DNA of 22,959 bases from an uncultured Bacilli bacterium (lineage in GTDB: Bacteria; Bacillota_I; Bacilli_A; RF39; UBA660): the NCBI GenBank assembly GCA_934095805.1, contig CAKOKV010000001.1:1-22959 (forward strand), written 5' to 3'. Below, piece after piece: positions 1-7,307 of the stretch; positions within the stretch are counted from its first letter, which is position 1, and every line of letters begins with the position of its first letter. The notes beneath the pieces were generated by a model, which was not told where the DNA came from, did not search any database, and worked only from the letters and a program-made list of their open reading frames with translations. The translations under genes were made by a program, and so were the position numbers.

Positions 1-1486
1 CATATTTATGTACTAAGTTATTTACTACTTCTAATTGACTAGTTAATTCAGGAGATGCAACTTCATAACTTGAATTTATAAATAACATTTGATAATTATC
101 ATCTTCAAATATACTAGTTATTTCATCATCTAATATTTCAAGTGGAAAACCATATTTAGTTAATTCACTTTGACTTAATACTAAGTCTATACCTTTTGTA
201 TTTTTTAGTTCTTCTACTAATGATGATACTTCATTTATTTTTAAGTCTTTATTTAATAATACTATTTCTGGTGAAACTATATTAAATTCTTTTTTAAGTT
301 CTTCATTAGCCATAACACTTTCTAATGTTTTAGGAAGTGATTTATCTAAGTTGTAATAAACATTTACATTATGATTACCAATATATGCTGGAATAAGTAA
401 TATTAAGAATGCAATGAATATTGGTTTATAATAATTTAAACTAAATTTCTTTATATGCTCAAATTTAGGTAATAATGATTTATGTTTTGTATTTGATATG
501 TATTTATCAAATACAAGTAACATTGCTGGGAACACTGTAACTACACAAATAAGTCCAAATATAACACCTTTTGCCATTACAAGTCCAATATCTTTTCCGA
601 GTGTTAAGTTCATACTACAAAGTGCTAAGAAACCTGCAACTGTAGTAAATGCACTACCTAAAACTGATACTAATGTTTCTTCTATCGCTTTTGCCATTGC
701 TTTGTTTCTATCACTCATTTTTTCTAAATTACTTTGATATTTATGATACAAGAATATTGAGAAGTCTGTTGTAACTCCAAGTTGAAGTACAGCACTTATT
801 GCTTTTGTTATGTATGATATTTCACCAAACATAATATTTGTTCCCATATTATATATAATTGCTATACCAATATTTCCTAATAATATAAATGGTACTATAT
901 ATGAATCTAATGAAACTGTTAAAACTAATAAACAAAGTATAACTGCAATTACTACATATATTGCAACTTCTTTATTAGATAAGTCCATTGTATCTTTTAC
1001 AATAGCACTCATTCCGCCTACTTTTGCTTTATCTTTCATTATTTCTCTTATTTCTGTTATAGCATTTAAAGTTTTTTCATTTGATGTTGTTTCTTCAAAT
1101 GTAACCATCATAAGAGTTTTTTCACCACTTTTTACTTTTTCAAGTAACTCGTTCGGTAATATTTCAAGTGGTATAACTGTACCAGTAATATCGTTTATTG
1201 ATATTACTTTATTTACTGATTCTATCTTTCTTATTTCTTTTTCACAATCTAGAATCTCTTTTTCTCTACTATTATCTACTGATATTATTGTGAAAGCTCC
1301 CATATTAAATTCATCTTTTAATATTTTTTGACCTTTCATTGTTTCAATATCTTCTGGTAGATATACTAATATATCATAATTAATTTTAGTATTCGCATAA
1401 CCTATGAATGCTGGTATTAAAAGTAAAAATGATATTATCAATATTGCTATTTTGTTTTTACAAATAAAATCTCCAAATTTCTTCAT
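1..1486 (-). CDS. MMPL/RND-family membrane exporter, 3' end cut by window edge
   Basis: About 495 residues are visible, reading leftward from ATG at 1484-1486, with SD GGAGG at 1491-1495. The protein starts MKKFGDFICKNK, then has a TM helix (about residues 13-30), and then a long extracytoplasmic domain. After that comes a cluster of hydrophobic helices with the sequence AISAVLQLGVTTDFSIFLYH, typical of the MMPL/sterol-sensing transmembrane block. A second soluble domain begins near the window edge. This matches the two-fold repeat of MMPL (YdfJ-like) proton-driven exporters, which move lipids or drugs out of the membrane. It is divergent from a TetR regulator, and three operator-like palindromes sit between them, so it is probably the regulated target. 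The substrate cannot be read from the sequence. The 3' end lies outside the window. Confidence 0.85.
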   Translation of the reverse strand, partial: MKKFGDFICKNKIAILIISFLLLIPAFIGYANTKINYDILVYLPEDIETMKGQKILKDEFNMGAFTIISVDNSREKEILDCEKEIRKIESVNKVISINDITGTVIPLEILPNELLEKVKSGEKTLMMVTFEETTSNEKTLNAITEIREIMKDKAKVGGMSAIVKDTMDLSNKEVAIYVVIAVILCLLVLTVSLDSYIVPFILLGNIGIAIIYNMGTNIMFGEISYITKAISAVLQLGVTTDFSIFLYHKYQSNLEKMSDRNKAMAKAIEETLVSVLGSAFTTVAGFLALCSMNLTLGKDIGLVMAKGVIFGLICVVTVFPAMLLVFDKYISNTKHKSLLPKFEHIKKFSLNYYKPIFIAFLILLIPAYIGNHNVNVYYNLDKSLPKTLESVMANEELKKEFNIVSPEIVLLNKDLKINEVSSLVEELKNTKGIDLVLSQSELTKYGFPLEILDDEITSIFEDDNYQMLFINSSYEVASPELTSQLEVVNNLVHKY

Positions 1487-1499
1487 ATAACCTCCATTA

Positions 1500-1579
1500 T
1501 GACCAACGGTCAGTTAACAATATACCTCAAAGATGACCATTAGTCAATACTTTTAATTAAATTTATTGACTTTTAGTCA
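1500..1579. promoter_or_regulatory. Three phased TetR operator-like palindromes
   Basis: Three 13-bp inverted repeats fit TGAC-Y-NNN-R-GTCA. They are TGACCAACGGTCA (1500-1512), TGACCATTAGTCA (1534-1546) and TGACTTTTAGTCA (1567-1579). Centres lie 34 and 33 bp apart, close to three helical turns. The first covers the exporter start site, the second overlaps its -35 and the third overlaps the tetR -35. This is the expected architecture for repression and autorepression by the adjacent TetR. Binding itself is inferred. Confidence 0.8.
1519..1547 (-). promoter_or_regulatory. Promoter of the exporter gene
   Basis: On the minus strand, -35 TTGACT (1542-1547) and -10 TATATT (1519-1524) are separated by exactly 17 bp. 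The -35 lies inside operator 2, and the predicted start site falls at operator 1. Confidence 0.75.
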
Positions 1580-1594
1580 TTTTTATATTAATAT
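1566..1594 (+). promoter_or_regulatory. Promoter of the tetR gene
   Basis: -35 TTGACT (1566-1571) and -10 TAATAT (1589-1594) have 17-bp spacing. The -35 is embedded in operator 3, implying autoregulation. Because transcription would start near 1601, a TTG at 1566 cannot be the translation start. This supports ATG at 1617. Confidence 0.7.
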
Positions 1595-1616
1595 TTATGT
1601 TAAGGAAGGCGATAAT

Positions 1617-2225
1617 ATGATTAATATTGAAAATACTCTTTCTAAAATTGAAGAGAAAAAACAAATAAAAAAAGAGAATTTACTCTCTTCTGCATATAAT
1701 CTTTTTATAAAAAAAGGTATTAATGATACTTCTATTAGTGATATTGTAAATGAAGCTGGTGTTGCGAAAGGAACATTTTATTTATACTTTAAGGATAAAT
1801 GGGAAATACACGAAGCTGTTATTATTGAAAAATCAAAAAAACTATTTAATGATGCGATTATATATACTAATAATAAAGATTTAAATAATTTTCCTGATAA
1901 AATAATCAGTATTATTGATTATATTATTGATGTTCTTAGTAATAATAAAGATTTAATAAAACTTATTAATAAAAATTTATCTCTTGGTCTTTATAATAAA
2001 AATATAATCAAGATTATAGATGAAGAATATAAAGATTTAAAAGATAAGTTTATTGATGAAATAACTAAATATTCTAAGAATATAAAGAACCCTAATGTTA
2101 CTTTATTTATGATTATAGAACTTGTTGGTAGTACTTGTTATAATTCAATTTTGAATAATGAACCATTACCTATTAATGAATTTAAACCATATTTATATGA
2201 AGAAGTTAAAAAGATGATAAATTAA
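1617..2225 (+). CDS. TetR/AcrR-family transcriptional regulator
   Basis: This 202-aa protein has the size of a typical TetR repressor. The N-terminal DNA-binding domain includes the helix-turn-helix SISDIVNEAGVAKGTFYLYF (about residues 38-57), where A-KGTFY-YF is the TetR hallmark. The rest is a helical ligand-binding/dimerisation domain with no recognisable signature. The start is ATG 1617, preceded by AAGGAAGG (1602-1609). The in-frame TTG at 1566 is rejected because it lies in the -35 box. The divergent MMPL exporter and the three operators between the genes suggest a substrate-induced efflux switch that also represses itself. The inducer is unknown. Confidence 0.92.
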   Translation: MINIENTLSKIEEKKQIKKENLLSSAYNLFIKKGINDTSISDIVNEAGVAKGTFYLYFKDKWEIHEAVIIEKSKKLFNDAIIYTNNKDLNNFPDKIISIIDYIIDVLSNNKDLIKLINKNLSLGLYNKNIIKIIDEEYKDLKDKFIDEITKYSKNIKNPNVTLFMIIELVGSTCYNSILNNEPLPINEFKPYLYEEVKKMIN

Positions 2226-2256
2226 AACTACATCAAATATCTTGATGTAGTTTTTT
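2224..2256. terminator. Bidirectional terminator between tetR and the methyltransferase gene
   Basis: A 13-bp perfect stem (2224-2236 with 2242-2254) and a 5-nt loop are followed by T2251-2256 on the plus strand and an A/T run on the other. It begins inside the tetR stop codon and ends just before the stop of the convergent gene at 2258. Confidence 0.85.
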
Positions 2257-2257
2257 A

Positions 2258-3052
2258 TTATTTTAACTTGTTATATATAAGTTCATATTCCTCATTAGAT
2301 AAATTTTCCATTAATTTATTTAATGTTTCTTTTGGAATATCATACTCTTCTATTATTTGTTTACTTTCTTTTTTAGTTAATTTTTGATCATGCATTTTAG
2401 AAAATTCTATTAATGATTCCATTAAATTATTTTTTAGTTTCTTTTCTCTATGAAAGAACATTTCTCTGAATATAAATCTTTTAAAACTGTATTTTAAATC
2501 TTCTTTTTTAATTGGAATTAATTTTATCATTGATGACATCACTCTTGGTGCTGGATCAAATGCTTCTGGTTCTATATCCATAATTTTAGTTACATTAAAG
2601 AATGAATTTGTAAGTAATGCTAACTTTGTTAATGATTTGTTTATAACTGCATCAGCATACTTTTTTCCAACAATTAAAGTACATTCTTTAAATTCACATC
2701 TTAATAGTTTTTCTATAAATGGTTCTGTAATTGAATAAGGTAATGCTGATATAATTTTATCACAAGGCGGAATATAAACTGTTAAAGCATTTCCATATAT
2801 AACATCAACATTATTATGTTTATCTTTTAACACATTTATGAAATGTTCTAGATTTCTATCTATTTCAATGCATGTTAAATGATTTACTCTTCTTGCAATT
2901 GTATCACTTATTTCACATTTTCCAGGACCAATTTCTATAACATCTTCTGTTACTTTTAAATCAGCTGCATCAACAAAAGCATTTATAATACTTTTATCTA
3001 CTAAAAAATGTTGATCTAAATAATTTGTATCATTATTAAATTCCAAATCCAT
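2258..3052 (-). CDS. KsgA/Erm-family (rRNA adenine dimethyltransferase-like) protein with altered motif IV
   Basis: This is a 264-aa SAM-dependent methyltransferase of the RrnaAD family, which dimethylates adenines in rRNA. Visible are DQHFLVD (residues 13-19), motif I EIGPGK (40-45), acidic motif II EIDR (63-66), motif IV region SALPYSIT (102-109), and the downstream family signature FDPAPRVMSSMIKL. Family members normally have N-L/I-P-Y in motif IV, and the Asn contacts the target adenine amine. Here it is Ala103, so activity may be changed or lost. A basic helical C-terminal part follows. GTG at 3061 would lengthen the protein by three residues, but AGGTGA (3058-3063) sits correctly for ATG at 3050-3052. 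An extended -10, TGATATAAT, lies at 3069-3077. It is not beside the usual KsgA neighbours, so it is probably a paralogue. Confidence 0.8.
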   Translation of the reverse strand: MDLEFNNDTNYLDQHFLVDKSIINAFVDAADLKVTEDVIEIGPGKCEISDTIARRVNHLTCIEIDRNLEHFINVLKDKHNNVDVIYGNALTVYIPPCDKIISALPYSITEPFIEKLLRCEFKECTLIVGKKYADAVINKSLTKLALLTNSFFNVTKIMDIEPEAFDPAPRVMSSMIKLIPIKKEDLKYSFKRFIFREMFFHREKKLKNNLMESLIEFSKMHDQKLTKKESKQIIEEYDIPKETLNKLMENLSNEEYELIYNKLK

Positions 3053-3068
3053 ATCATTCACCTATTAT

Positions 3069-3077
3069 ATTATATCA
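3069..3077 (-). promoter_or_regulatory. Extended -10 promoter of the KsgA-like gene
   Basis: Minus-strand TGATATAAT about 17 nt before the ATG at 3052. Only a weak -35 (TTAAAA at 17 bp) is visible. Confidence 0.5.
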
Positions 3078-3127
3078 ATTATTTTATTATTTTTTAATCT
3101 ATTTTTTTAAGTTTACAATAATTTAAA

Positions 3128-3149
3128 AAGTTTAAGATTACTTAAACTT
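3128..3149 (-). terminator. Terminator of the 5504-3138 operon
   Basis: A perfect 9-bp stem (AAGTTTAAG 3128-3136, CTTAAACTT 3141-3149) with a 4-nt loop is followed on the minus strand by TTTTTAAAT. It overlaps the stop codon of the two-TM protein gene. Confidence 0.8.
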
Positions 3150-3620
3150 AATTTTTGATTTTATTATTTGATTATATTTTTTTATATTCCTTCTTCTACT
3201 AGCATCTGTAAAAAATATAGCATAAGCAACTTCCCATAAAGCAACCCAACCAAATACTGTAAATACTTCTACTAATATTTCTCCGAATATATGATTTAGA
3301 AAATATGCTGCTACTATAAATAACATACCTATTGTAAAAAGTATTACCTTTTTAACATTACTACTAGCCATTTCTAAAAGTAATTCATCTTTACTTTCTT
3401 TAAATTCTTTTATAATTATTTTTTTATATTTTTCTTCTTCATCTTTTGTAAGTTGAAATTTACAATCTATATCTAAATTAATTTTAGAATTAATATCATA
3501 TCCAGCTATTTCATTTAATAAATATTTTTTTAAGTCTGGTGATAATGTATTATCATTGTATTCACTTACAAAATCATTTTTATTTCTTATATCTACCTCA
3601 ATATTTAATTCTTTTTTCAT
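3138..3620 (-). CDS. Hypothetical protein with two C-terminal TM segments
   Basis: I do not recognise this 160-aa protein. It has a soluble N-terminal half (residues 1-88, acidic/lysine-rich, with a central YNDNTLSPDLKKYLL stretch). Two hydrophobic segments follow at about 90-107 and 113-136, then a basic tail (SRRRNIKKYNQIIKSKIKFK) that predicts a cytoplasmic C-terminus. ATG at 3620 has SD AGGAG at 3624-3628. It is the last gene of the operon, 6 nt after the pseudouridine synthase, with its SD in that gap, and it ends in a terminator. Its position suggests co-expression with rRNA-modification-type enzymes but gives no function. Confidence 0.75.
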   Translation of the reverse strand: MKKELNIEVDIRNKNDFVSEYNDNTLSPDLKKYLLNEIAGYDINSKINLDIDCKFQLTKDEEEKYKKIIIKEFKESKDELLLEMASSNVKKVILFTIGMLFIVAAYFLNHIFGEILVEVFTVFGWVALWEVAYAIFFTDASRRRNIKKYNQIIKSKIKFK

Positions 3621-3626
3621 ATTCTC

Positions 3627-4277
3627 CTATCTAAATATATTAAATGGGTATCTATTTGGTAAATCTATTTCGAAAACTAAATTTTCTTTTGTTACAGGAT
3701 GTATAAATTCTATTTTCTTAGCAAATAATGCTATTTGTTCACCAACAGAAGCCTTTTTATTATATTTTTGGTCACCAAAAAGAGGATATCCATAATTAGA
3801 CATTTGTACTCTTATTTGATGGCTTCTTCCTGTTTCTAAATTTATTTCAACAAGTGACATATTATCTTTATAATTTAATTTTTTATAATAAAGTATTGCT
3901 AATTTTCCATTTTTATCTACTTTAACTATATTCTTTTTTTCATCTTTAAGTAAATAATCCTCTAATTTTCCACTTTGATTTATGTTGCCTATTACTACTG
4001 CATTATAGATCTTTTTAAATGTTTTATTTCTTATTTGTTCTGACAATCTACCAGCTGCTTTTGAGGTTTTGGCAAATACCATTATTCCACCTACCGGTCT
4101 ATCAAGTCTATGAACTAATCCTAAATATACATTTCCTGGTTTATTATATTTTTCTTTTATATATTCTTTTAATATAGTTAATAAATCTTTGTCTTTTGTA
4201 TTATCTTCTTGGACTATTATATTTATTGGTTTTTCAACTACTAAAAGATGATTATCTTCATAAATAATATTAATCAT
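3627..4277 (-). CDS. RluA-family pseudouridine synthase
   Basis: A 216-aa enzyme that isomerises uridine to pseudouridine in rRNA or tRNA. The catalytic motif HRLDRPVGG (residues 56-64, Asp59) is intact. YEDNHLLVVEKP (6-17) and GRSHQIRVQM further on are standard RluA/RsuA-superfamily blocks. No N-terminal S4 RNA-binding domain is present, so this is a short single-domain member and the target site cannot be assigned. The first in-frame ATG (4301) lies inside the preceding gene. ATG at 4275-4277 is preferred because homology begins there and it overlaps the upstream stop by 8 nt, which implies translational coupling. Confidence 0.88.
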   Translation of the reverse strand: MINIIYEDNHLLVVEKPINIIVQEDNTKDKDLLTILKEYIKEKYNKPGNVYLGLVHRLDRPVGGIMVFAKTSKAAGRLSEQIRNKTFKKIYNAVVIGNINQSGKLEDYLLKDEKKNIVKVDKNGKLAILYYKKLNYKDNMSLVEINLETGRSHQIRVQMSNYGYPLFGDQKYNKKASVGEQIALFAKKIEFIHPVTKENLVFEIDLPNRYPFNIFR

Positions 4278-4638
4278 TATCTGGTGTTGCTTCCACTTCA
4301 ATTACTTTAAGACCATGATCCATTAAAGATTCAATTGTAACTTTTCCACTCTTTAAATCATCTATCATTTTAGTTTGTGATCCATCTGACCAACTTAATA
4401 TTATTTTGTCACTTTTAGCACAACTAAAGCAGAAATCTCTTGAATGATTTTTATAAAAACATTCAACTACTTCAGGACACACACCTTCATAATCGATTAT
4501 TTGATAGTCCTTAGCTATATCTTCAGGTTTTACTGTTTCTTTATCATTTAAGCTTGAAAATGCAATTATTGATAAAGCTACTAATAATAATCCTATTGCA
4601 GTAAACAAAATACTTTTTAACATTATTTTTAATTTCAT
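4270..4638 (-). CDS. Small membrane-anchored protein with four cysteines
   Basis: A 122-aa protein that I do not recognise. ATG at 4636-4638 is chosen over an upstream ATG at 4668 because GGAAGGTGGG lies just before it and the ATG forms an ATGA overlap with the upstream stop. Residues 1-8 are basic, followed by one TM segment (about 9-28). The remaining ~90 residues are soluble and probably outside the membrane. They carry cysteines at 54, 60, 70 and 73 (VCPEVVEC and FCFSCAK), spaced as in a metal site or disulfide pair. No lipobox is present. It overlaps both neighbours, so it is translated with the methyltransferase and pseudouridine synthase. Confidence 0.75.
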   Translation of the reverse strand: MKLKIMLKSILFTAIGLLLVALSIIAFSSLNDKETVKPEDIAKDYQIIDYEGVCPEVVECFYKNHSRDFCFSCAKSDKIILSWSDGSQTKMIDDLKSGKVTIESLMDHGLKVIEVEATPDND

Positions 4639-5504
4639 ATTTTTTCCCACCTTCCATATATTCCACATGGTAAAACCATGTTAGATTCTGTTATTTTAAG
4701 TCCTATTTCATCTGTACTAATTTTTCCGCCTATTAATTTATCTTTTGTACTTGTTTCTAAAATATTTTTTAAAATTTCTGGTGTTATTCCTTTTGTATAT
4801 GAACTTATAAGTAGAAATAATGGATCATCGCTTAGAATATCTATACATGAATCTAATAGTTTATTTAAACTATCTTCAAATCTCCATAATTCTTTTGATG
4901 GGCCTCTTCCATATGTTGGCGGATCCATTATAATAGCATCATACTTATTTCCTCTTCTTTTTTCTCTTTCAACGAACTTTAAGCAATCATCACAAATGTA
5001 TCTAATCCTATTATTTTCAAGACCTGAAAGTTTTGCATTTTCTTTTGCCCATTCATTCATGCCAAGAGATGCATCTACATGTACTACTTCTACTGCTCCT
5101 GCACTTGATGCAGCCATTGTAGCTCCACCAGTGTATGCAAATAAATTAAGTACTTTAATTTTTCTATTCGAATTTTTAATTTTATTAATTATGAAATCCC
5201 AATTAGCTGCTTGTTCTGGAAAAAGGCCAGTATGTTTAAACCCTGTTGGACTTACTTTAAATTTTAAGTTCTTATAATTTATAGTCCAAAATTCTGGAAA
5301 TTTCTTTATATTTTCCCAGTATCCTCCACCTTTATCACTTCTATGATAAACAGCATGATAATTATTCCATACATTAGAATCTTTATGTGTCCATAATGCC
5401 CAAGGATCAGGTCTTCTAAGTATTACAGAACCCCATCTTTCTAATTTTTCTCCATTACCAGCATCAATACACTCATAATCTTTCCATTCATTACTAACAA
5501 GCAT
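4635..5504 (-). CDS. SAM-dependent methyltransferase, RlmI/RlmK (COG1092)-like
   Basis: A 289-aa class I methyltransferase. Motif I VLNLFAYTGGATMAA (118-132), motif II acidic residue in HVDAS (142-146), and motif IV IIMDPPTYGRG (191-201) match the RlmI/RlmK/YccW type that methylates rRNA bases. The N-terminal ~100 residues form the usual extra beta-rich part with GLFPEQAANWD just before motif I. An upstream in-frame TTG (5516) is rejected because it overlaps the SD. GGAGG (5510-5514) is placed for ATG at 5502-5504. This is the first gene of the coupled operon and has an extended -10 at 5526-5534. Substrate is by family inference; a 23S rRNA cytosine or guanine is most likely. Confidence 0.82.
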   Translation of the reverse strand: MLVSNEWKDYECIDAGNGEKLERWGSVILRRPDPWALWTHKDSNVWNNYHAVYHRSDKGGGYWENIKKFPEFWTINYKNLKFKVSPTGFKHTGLFPEQAANWDFIINKIKNSNRKIKVLNLFAYTGGATMAASSAGAVEVVHVDASLGMNEWAKENAKLSGLENNRIRYICDDCLKFVEREKRRGNKYDAIIMDPPTYGRGPSKELWRFEDSLNKLLDSCIDILSDDPLFLLISSYTKGITPEILKNILETSTKDKLIGGKISTDEIGLKITESNMVLPCGIYGRWEKI

Positions 5505-5525
5505 ATAGTCCTCCAATTCATAATT

Positions 5526-5534
5526 ATTATATCA
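5526..5534 (-). promoter_or_regulatory. Extended -10 promoter of the methyltransferase operon
   Basis: Minus-strand TGATATAAT. Its TGA is also the stop codon of the upstream gene (5532-5534). No terminator is visible between the two genes, so read-through from 6626 is also possible. Confidence 0.6.
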
Positions 5535-6626
5535 TAGATTTTTATTTTTATATCTACTAGTTATTAAAAATGTTTCATCAAGTAAACTATTATTACATTC
5601 GCTATTTTCACATATATTAAAATGAAGACTACTATCTATATCAAAAGGATAACTTTCAACATTAAAATCCTTATGATGATATATAATTCTTAAAAATGTT
5701 CTTATAAATTTTTCAGTTAAATTAGATTGAATACTTAAATGTTTTTCGCTTTCAAAATTAATAAATTCTTCTTTATTGAGTCCTCTTTTTTCTAAACTAT
5801 TCCCTTTTTCAGTAATGTATTTTTCTTTTGCAAGCCATCTTTCTAATAGTATAGATGGTGCTTCTATTTCAGTAATTCCTTTACTTGCTAAGAGTCCTAA
5901 AAACATATTTACTGCTACTACAAATGATGAGGTTACATCTTTTAAATTACCAATACCATATATTGTTTCATTATCAAGTTCACTATTAAAATTCTCTCCT
6001 ACTTTAAATAATTTTCTGTTTATTTTCTTTTTAATATTTTCATCACTTTCTAATTCACTTTGTACTGCATATATATAACACTTATTCCCTGAAATTCCAT
6101 ATCTAATTCTTGGAAAATAATATCTTTCATTATTATTAGATATTGATATTTGAATACTATTTGGTGTTTCATTTAATATGCTTTCTTTTATATTTTCTAT
6201 TTCGACTTCACCATCTAATATTTCACTATATCCAACTGTTTTTCTTTCGTTAAATTCATTTAATGTTTCATTATCTAAAAATTCTATTTGATTTTTCAAA
6301 AAACTAATTGGATCATTAAAGTCTTCATAAGTAGCATTAGACCATAATACAGTCATTATTAATTTATTTAAATAATAGTCTTGATTTTCTTCTATACCAT
6401 TTATATATTTTGTTAAATCATAGTAAGTTCTTGCTTTATTTACATATTCAATTAATAATTTATTAAATAGTTCTTTGTTTGTTATATTTAATATTGGAAC
6501 CATATCATCATTATTATGAGGTTCTAAATTATTAAAAAATCTTATGTTAAAAGTAAAATAGCAATCTACTTTGCCATCCATAGCTTCTTTTAAAATATCA
6601 TTATAAAATATATTTAATATCTCCAT
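5532..6626 (-). CDS. Hypothetical 364-aa protein, apparently leaderless
   Basis: I recognise no domain. The protein is acidic, has no signal peptide or TM segment, and is probably cytoplasmic. A hydrophobic stretch within KDVTSSFVVAVNMFLGLLAS (about 228-247) looks like a buried helix. A conserved-looking region runs from YYFPRIRYGISGNKCYIYAV (about 168-187) onward, with a C-terminal YPFDIDSSLHFNIC motif. ATG at 6624-6626 has no SD. A perfect TATAAT on the minus strand ends 7 nt before it, so the transcript should start at or near the A of ATG. It is divergent from the pentapeptide protein across 22 bp and stops inside the promoter of the downstream operon. Confidence 0.72.
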   Translation of the reverse strand: MEILNIFYNDILKEAMDGKVDCYFTFNIRFFNNLEPHNNDDMVPILNITNKELFNKLLIEYVNKARTYYDLTKYINGIEENQDYYLNKLIMTVLWSNATYEDFNDPISFLKNQIEFLDNETLNEFNERKTVGYSEILDGEVEIENIKESILNETPNSIQISISNNNERYYFPRIRYGISGNKCYIYAVQSELESDENIKKKINRKLFKVGENFNSELDNETIYGIGNLKDVTSSFVVAVNMFLGLLASKGITEIEAPSILLERWLAKEKYITEKGNSLEKRGLNKEEFINFESEKHLSIQSNLTEKFIRTFLRIIYHHKDFNVESYPFDIDSSLHFNICENSECNNSLLDETFLITSRYKNKNL

Positions 6627-6648
6627 AAAATTATTATATAATATAATT
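6627..6648. promoter_or_regulatory. Compact divergent promoter with two overlapping -10 boxes, leaderless starts
   Basis: TATAAT on the plus strand (6637-6642) and TATAAT on the minus strand (6633-6638) overlap. Each ends exactly 6 nt before its own ATG (6649 and 6626). Neither gene has an SD. A second plus-strand TATAAT (6642-6647) is too close to be used for this start. -35 regions would lie in the opposing coding sequence and are weak. Confidence 0.65.
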
Positions 6649-7275
6649 ATGAAAAATAAAATTATAAAACCAAAAATTAGTTATACAGAATACTTCAATA
6701 TAAGAGAAATTGATTATTCAATTGATAATAAAGAATTCGATCAAGATAATATAGGATTATGTGAGTTTGATTCAATCACAATAAATAGTTGTATCTTTAA
6801 TAATATAGATTTTTCTAATATTAGATTTGATAACATTGAATTACTTGATTGCATATTTAATAATTGTGATTTATCAAATAAATCTTTTGACAAGAACGGT
6901 ATAAATAGATGTGAATTTAATAATTGTAAATTGCTCGGTGTTTCTTTCGGAAATTCTTCTCTTAAAAACATTAGTTTTAATGAATGTAATTTAAGATATT
7001 GTAATTTCTATGAAACTAAACTCGAAAATGTTTTATTTAATAATTCTGTTTTAGATGAAGGATATTTTCAAGAATTATCGTTAAAGAATATTATTTTTGA
7101 CAAATGTAGTTTAAGAAAATTCTCTTTTTTAAATACTAAACATGATATTATTGATTTATGTAATTCAAATATAGAGGATATTAATTTTGATTTAATTTCT
7201 ATTAAAAATATTGAAGTAGATATGATTGGTGCTGCTATGTTATCCAGGTATTTAGGTGTTATTGTTAAAAATTAA
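6649..7275 (+). CDS. Pentapeptide-repeat protein, Qnr/MfpA-like
   Basis: A 208-aa right-handed quadrilateral beta-helix protein. Phe occupies residues 40, 50, 60 and so on every ten to 160, and Leu/Ile/Phe occupies 45, 55, 65 and so on to 155. This is the central-residue register of A(D/N)LXX repeats without any interrupting loop. The helix starts after about 37 residues of non-repeat sequence. The C-terminal segment GAAMLSRYLGVIVKN resembles the helix that dimerises Qnr-type proteins of Gram-positives (typically ending LGVKVE). Length is close to Qnr (about 215). Known relatives mimic DNA and protect gyrase from quinolones or toxins; gyrase protection here is an inference. It is leaderless (see promoter), single-gene, and ends in a strong terminator. 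Confidence 0.85.
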   Translation: MKNKIIKPKISYTEYFNIREIDYSIDNKEFDQDNIGLCEFDSITINSCIFNNIDFSNIRFDNIELLDCIFNNCDLSNKSFDKNGINRCEFNNCKLLGVSFGNSSLKNISFNECNLRYCNFYETKLENVLFNNSVLDEGYFQELSLKNIIFDKCSLRKFSFLNTKHDIIDLCNSNIEDINFDLISIKNIEVDMIGAAMLSRYLGVIVKN

Positions 7276-7277
7276 AA

Positions 7278-7307
7278 GCAAGTATTATTAAAATACTTGC
7301 ATTTTTT
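7278..7307. terminator. Terminator between the pentapeptide and TPM genes
   Basis: Stem GCAAGTATT (7278-7286) pairs with AATACTTGC (7292-7300), loop 5 nt, followed by ATTTTTT on the plus strand. The minus strand has a weaker T-rich tail, so it may serve both convergent units. Confidence 0.85.

Noticed and set aside
498..1331. Plus-strand open frames opposite the exporter gene
   Set aside because: They are antisense to a clear MMPL coding frame, are hydrophobic shadows of it, and lack SD sites.
4278..4301. Upstream ATG start for the pseudouridine synthase
   Set aside because: It would add eight residues lying inside the preceding gene, whereas ATG 4277 gives the usual coupling and the point where family similarity begins.
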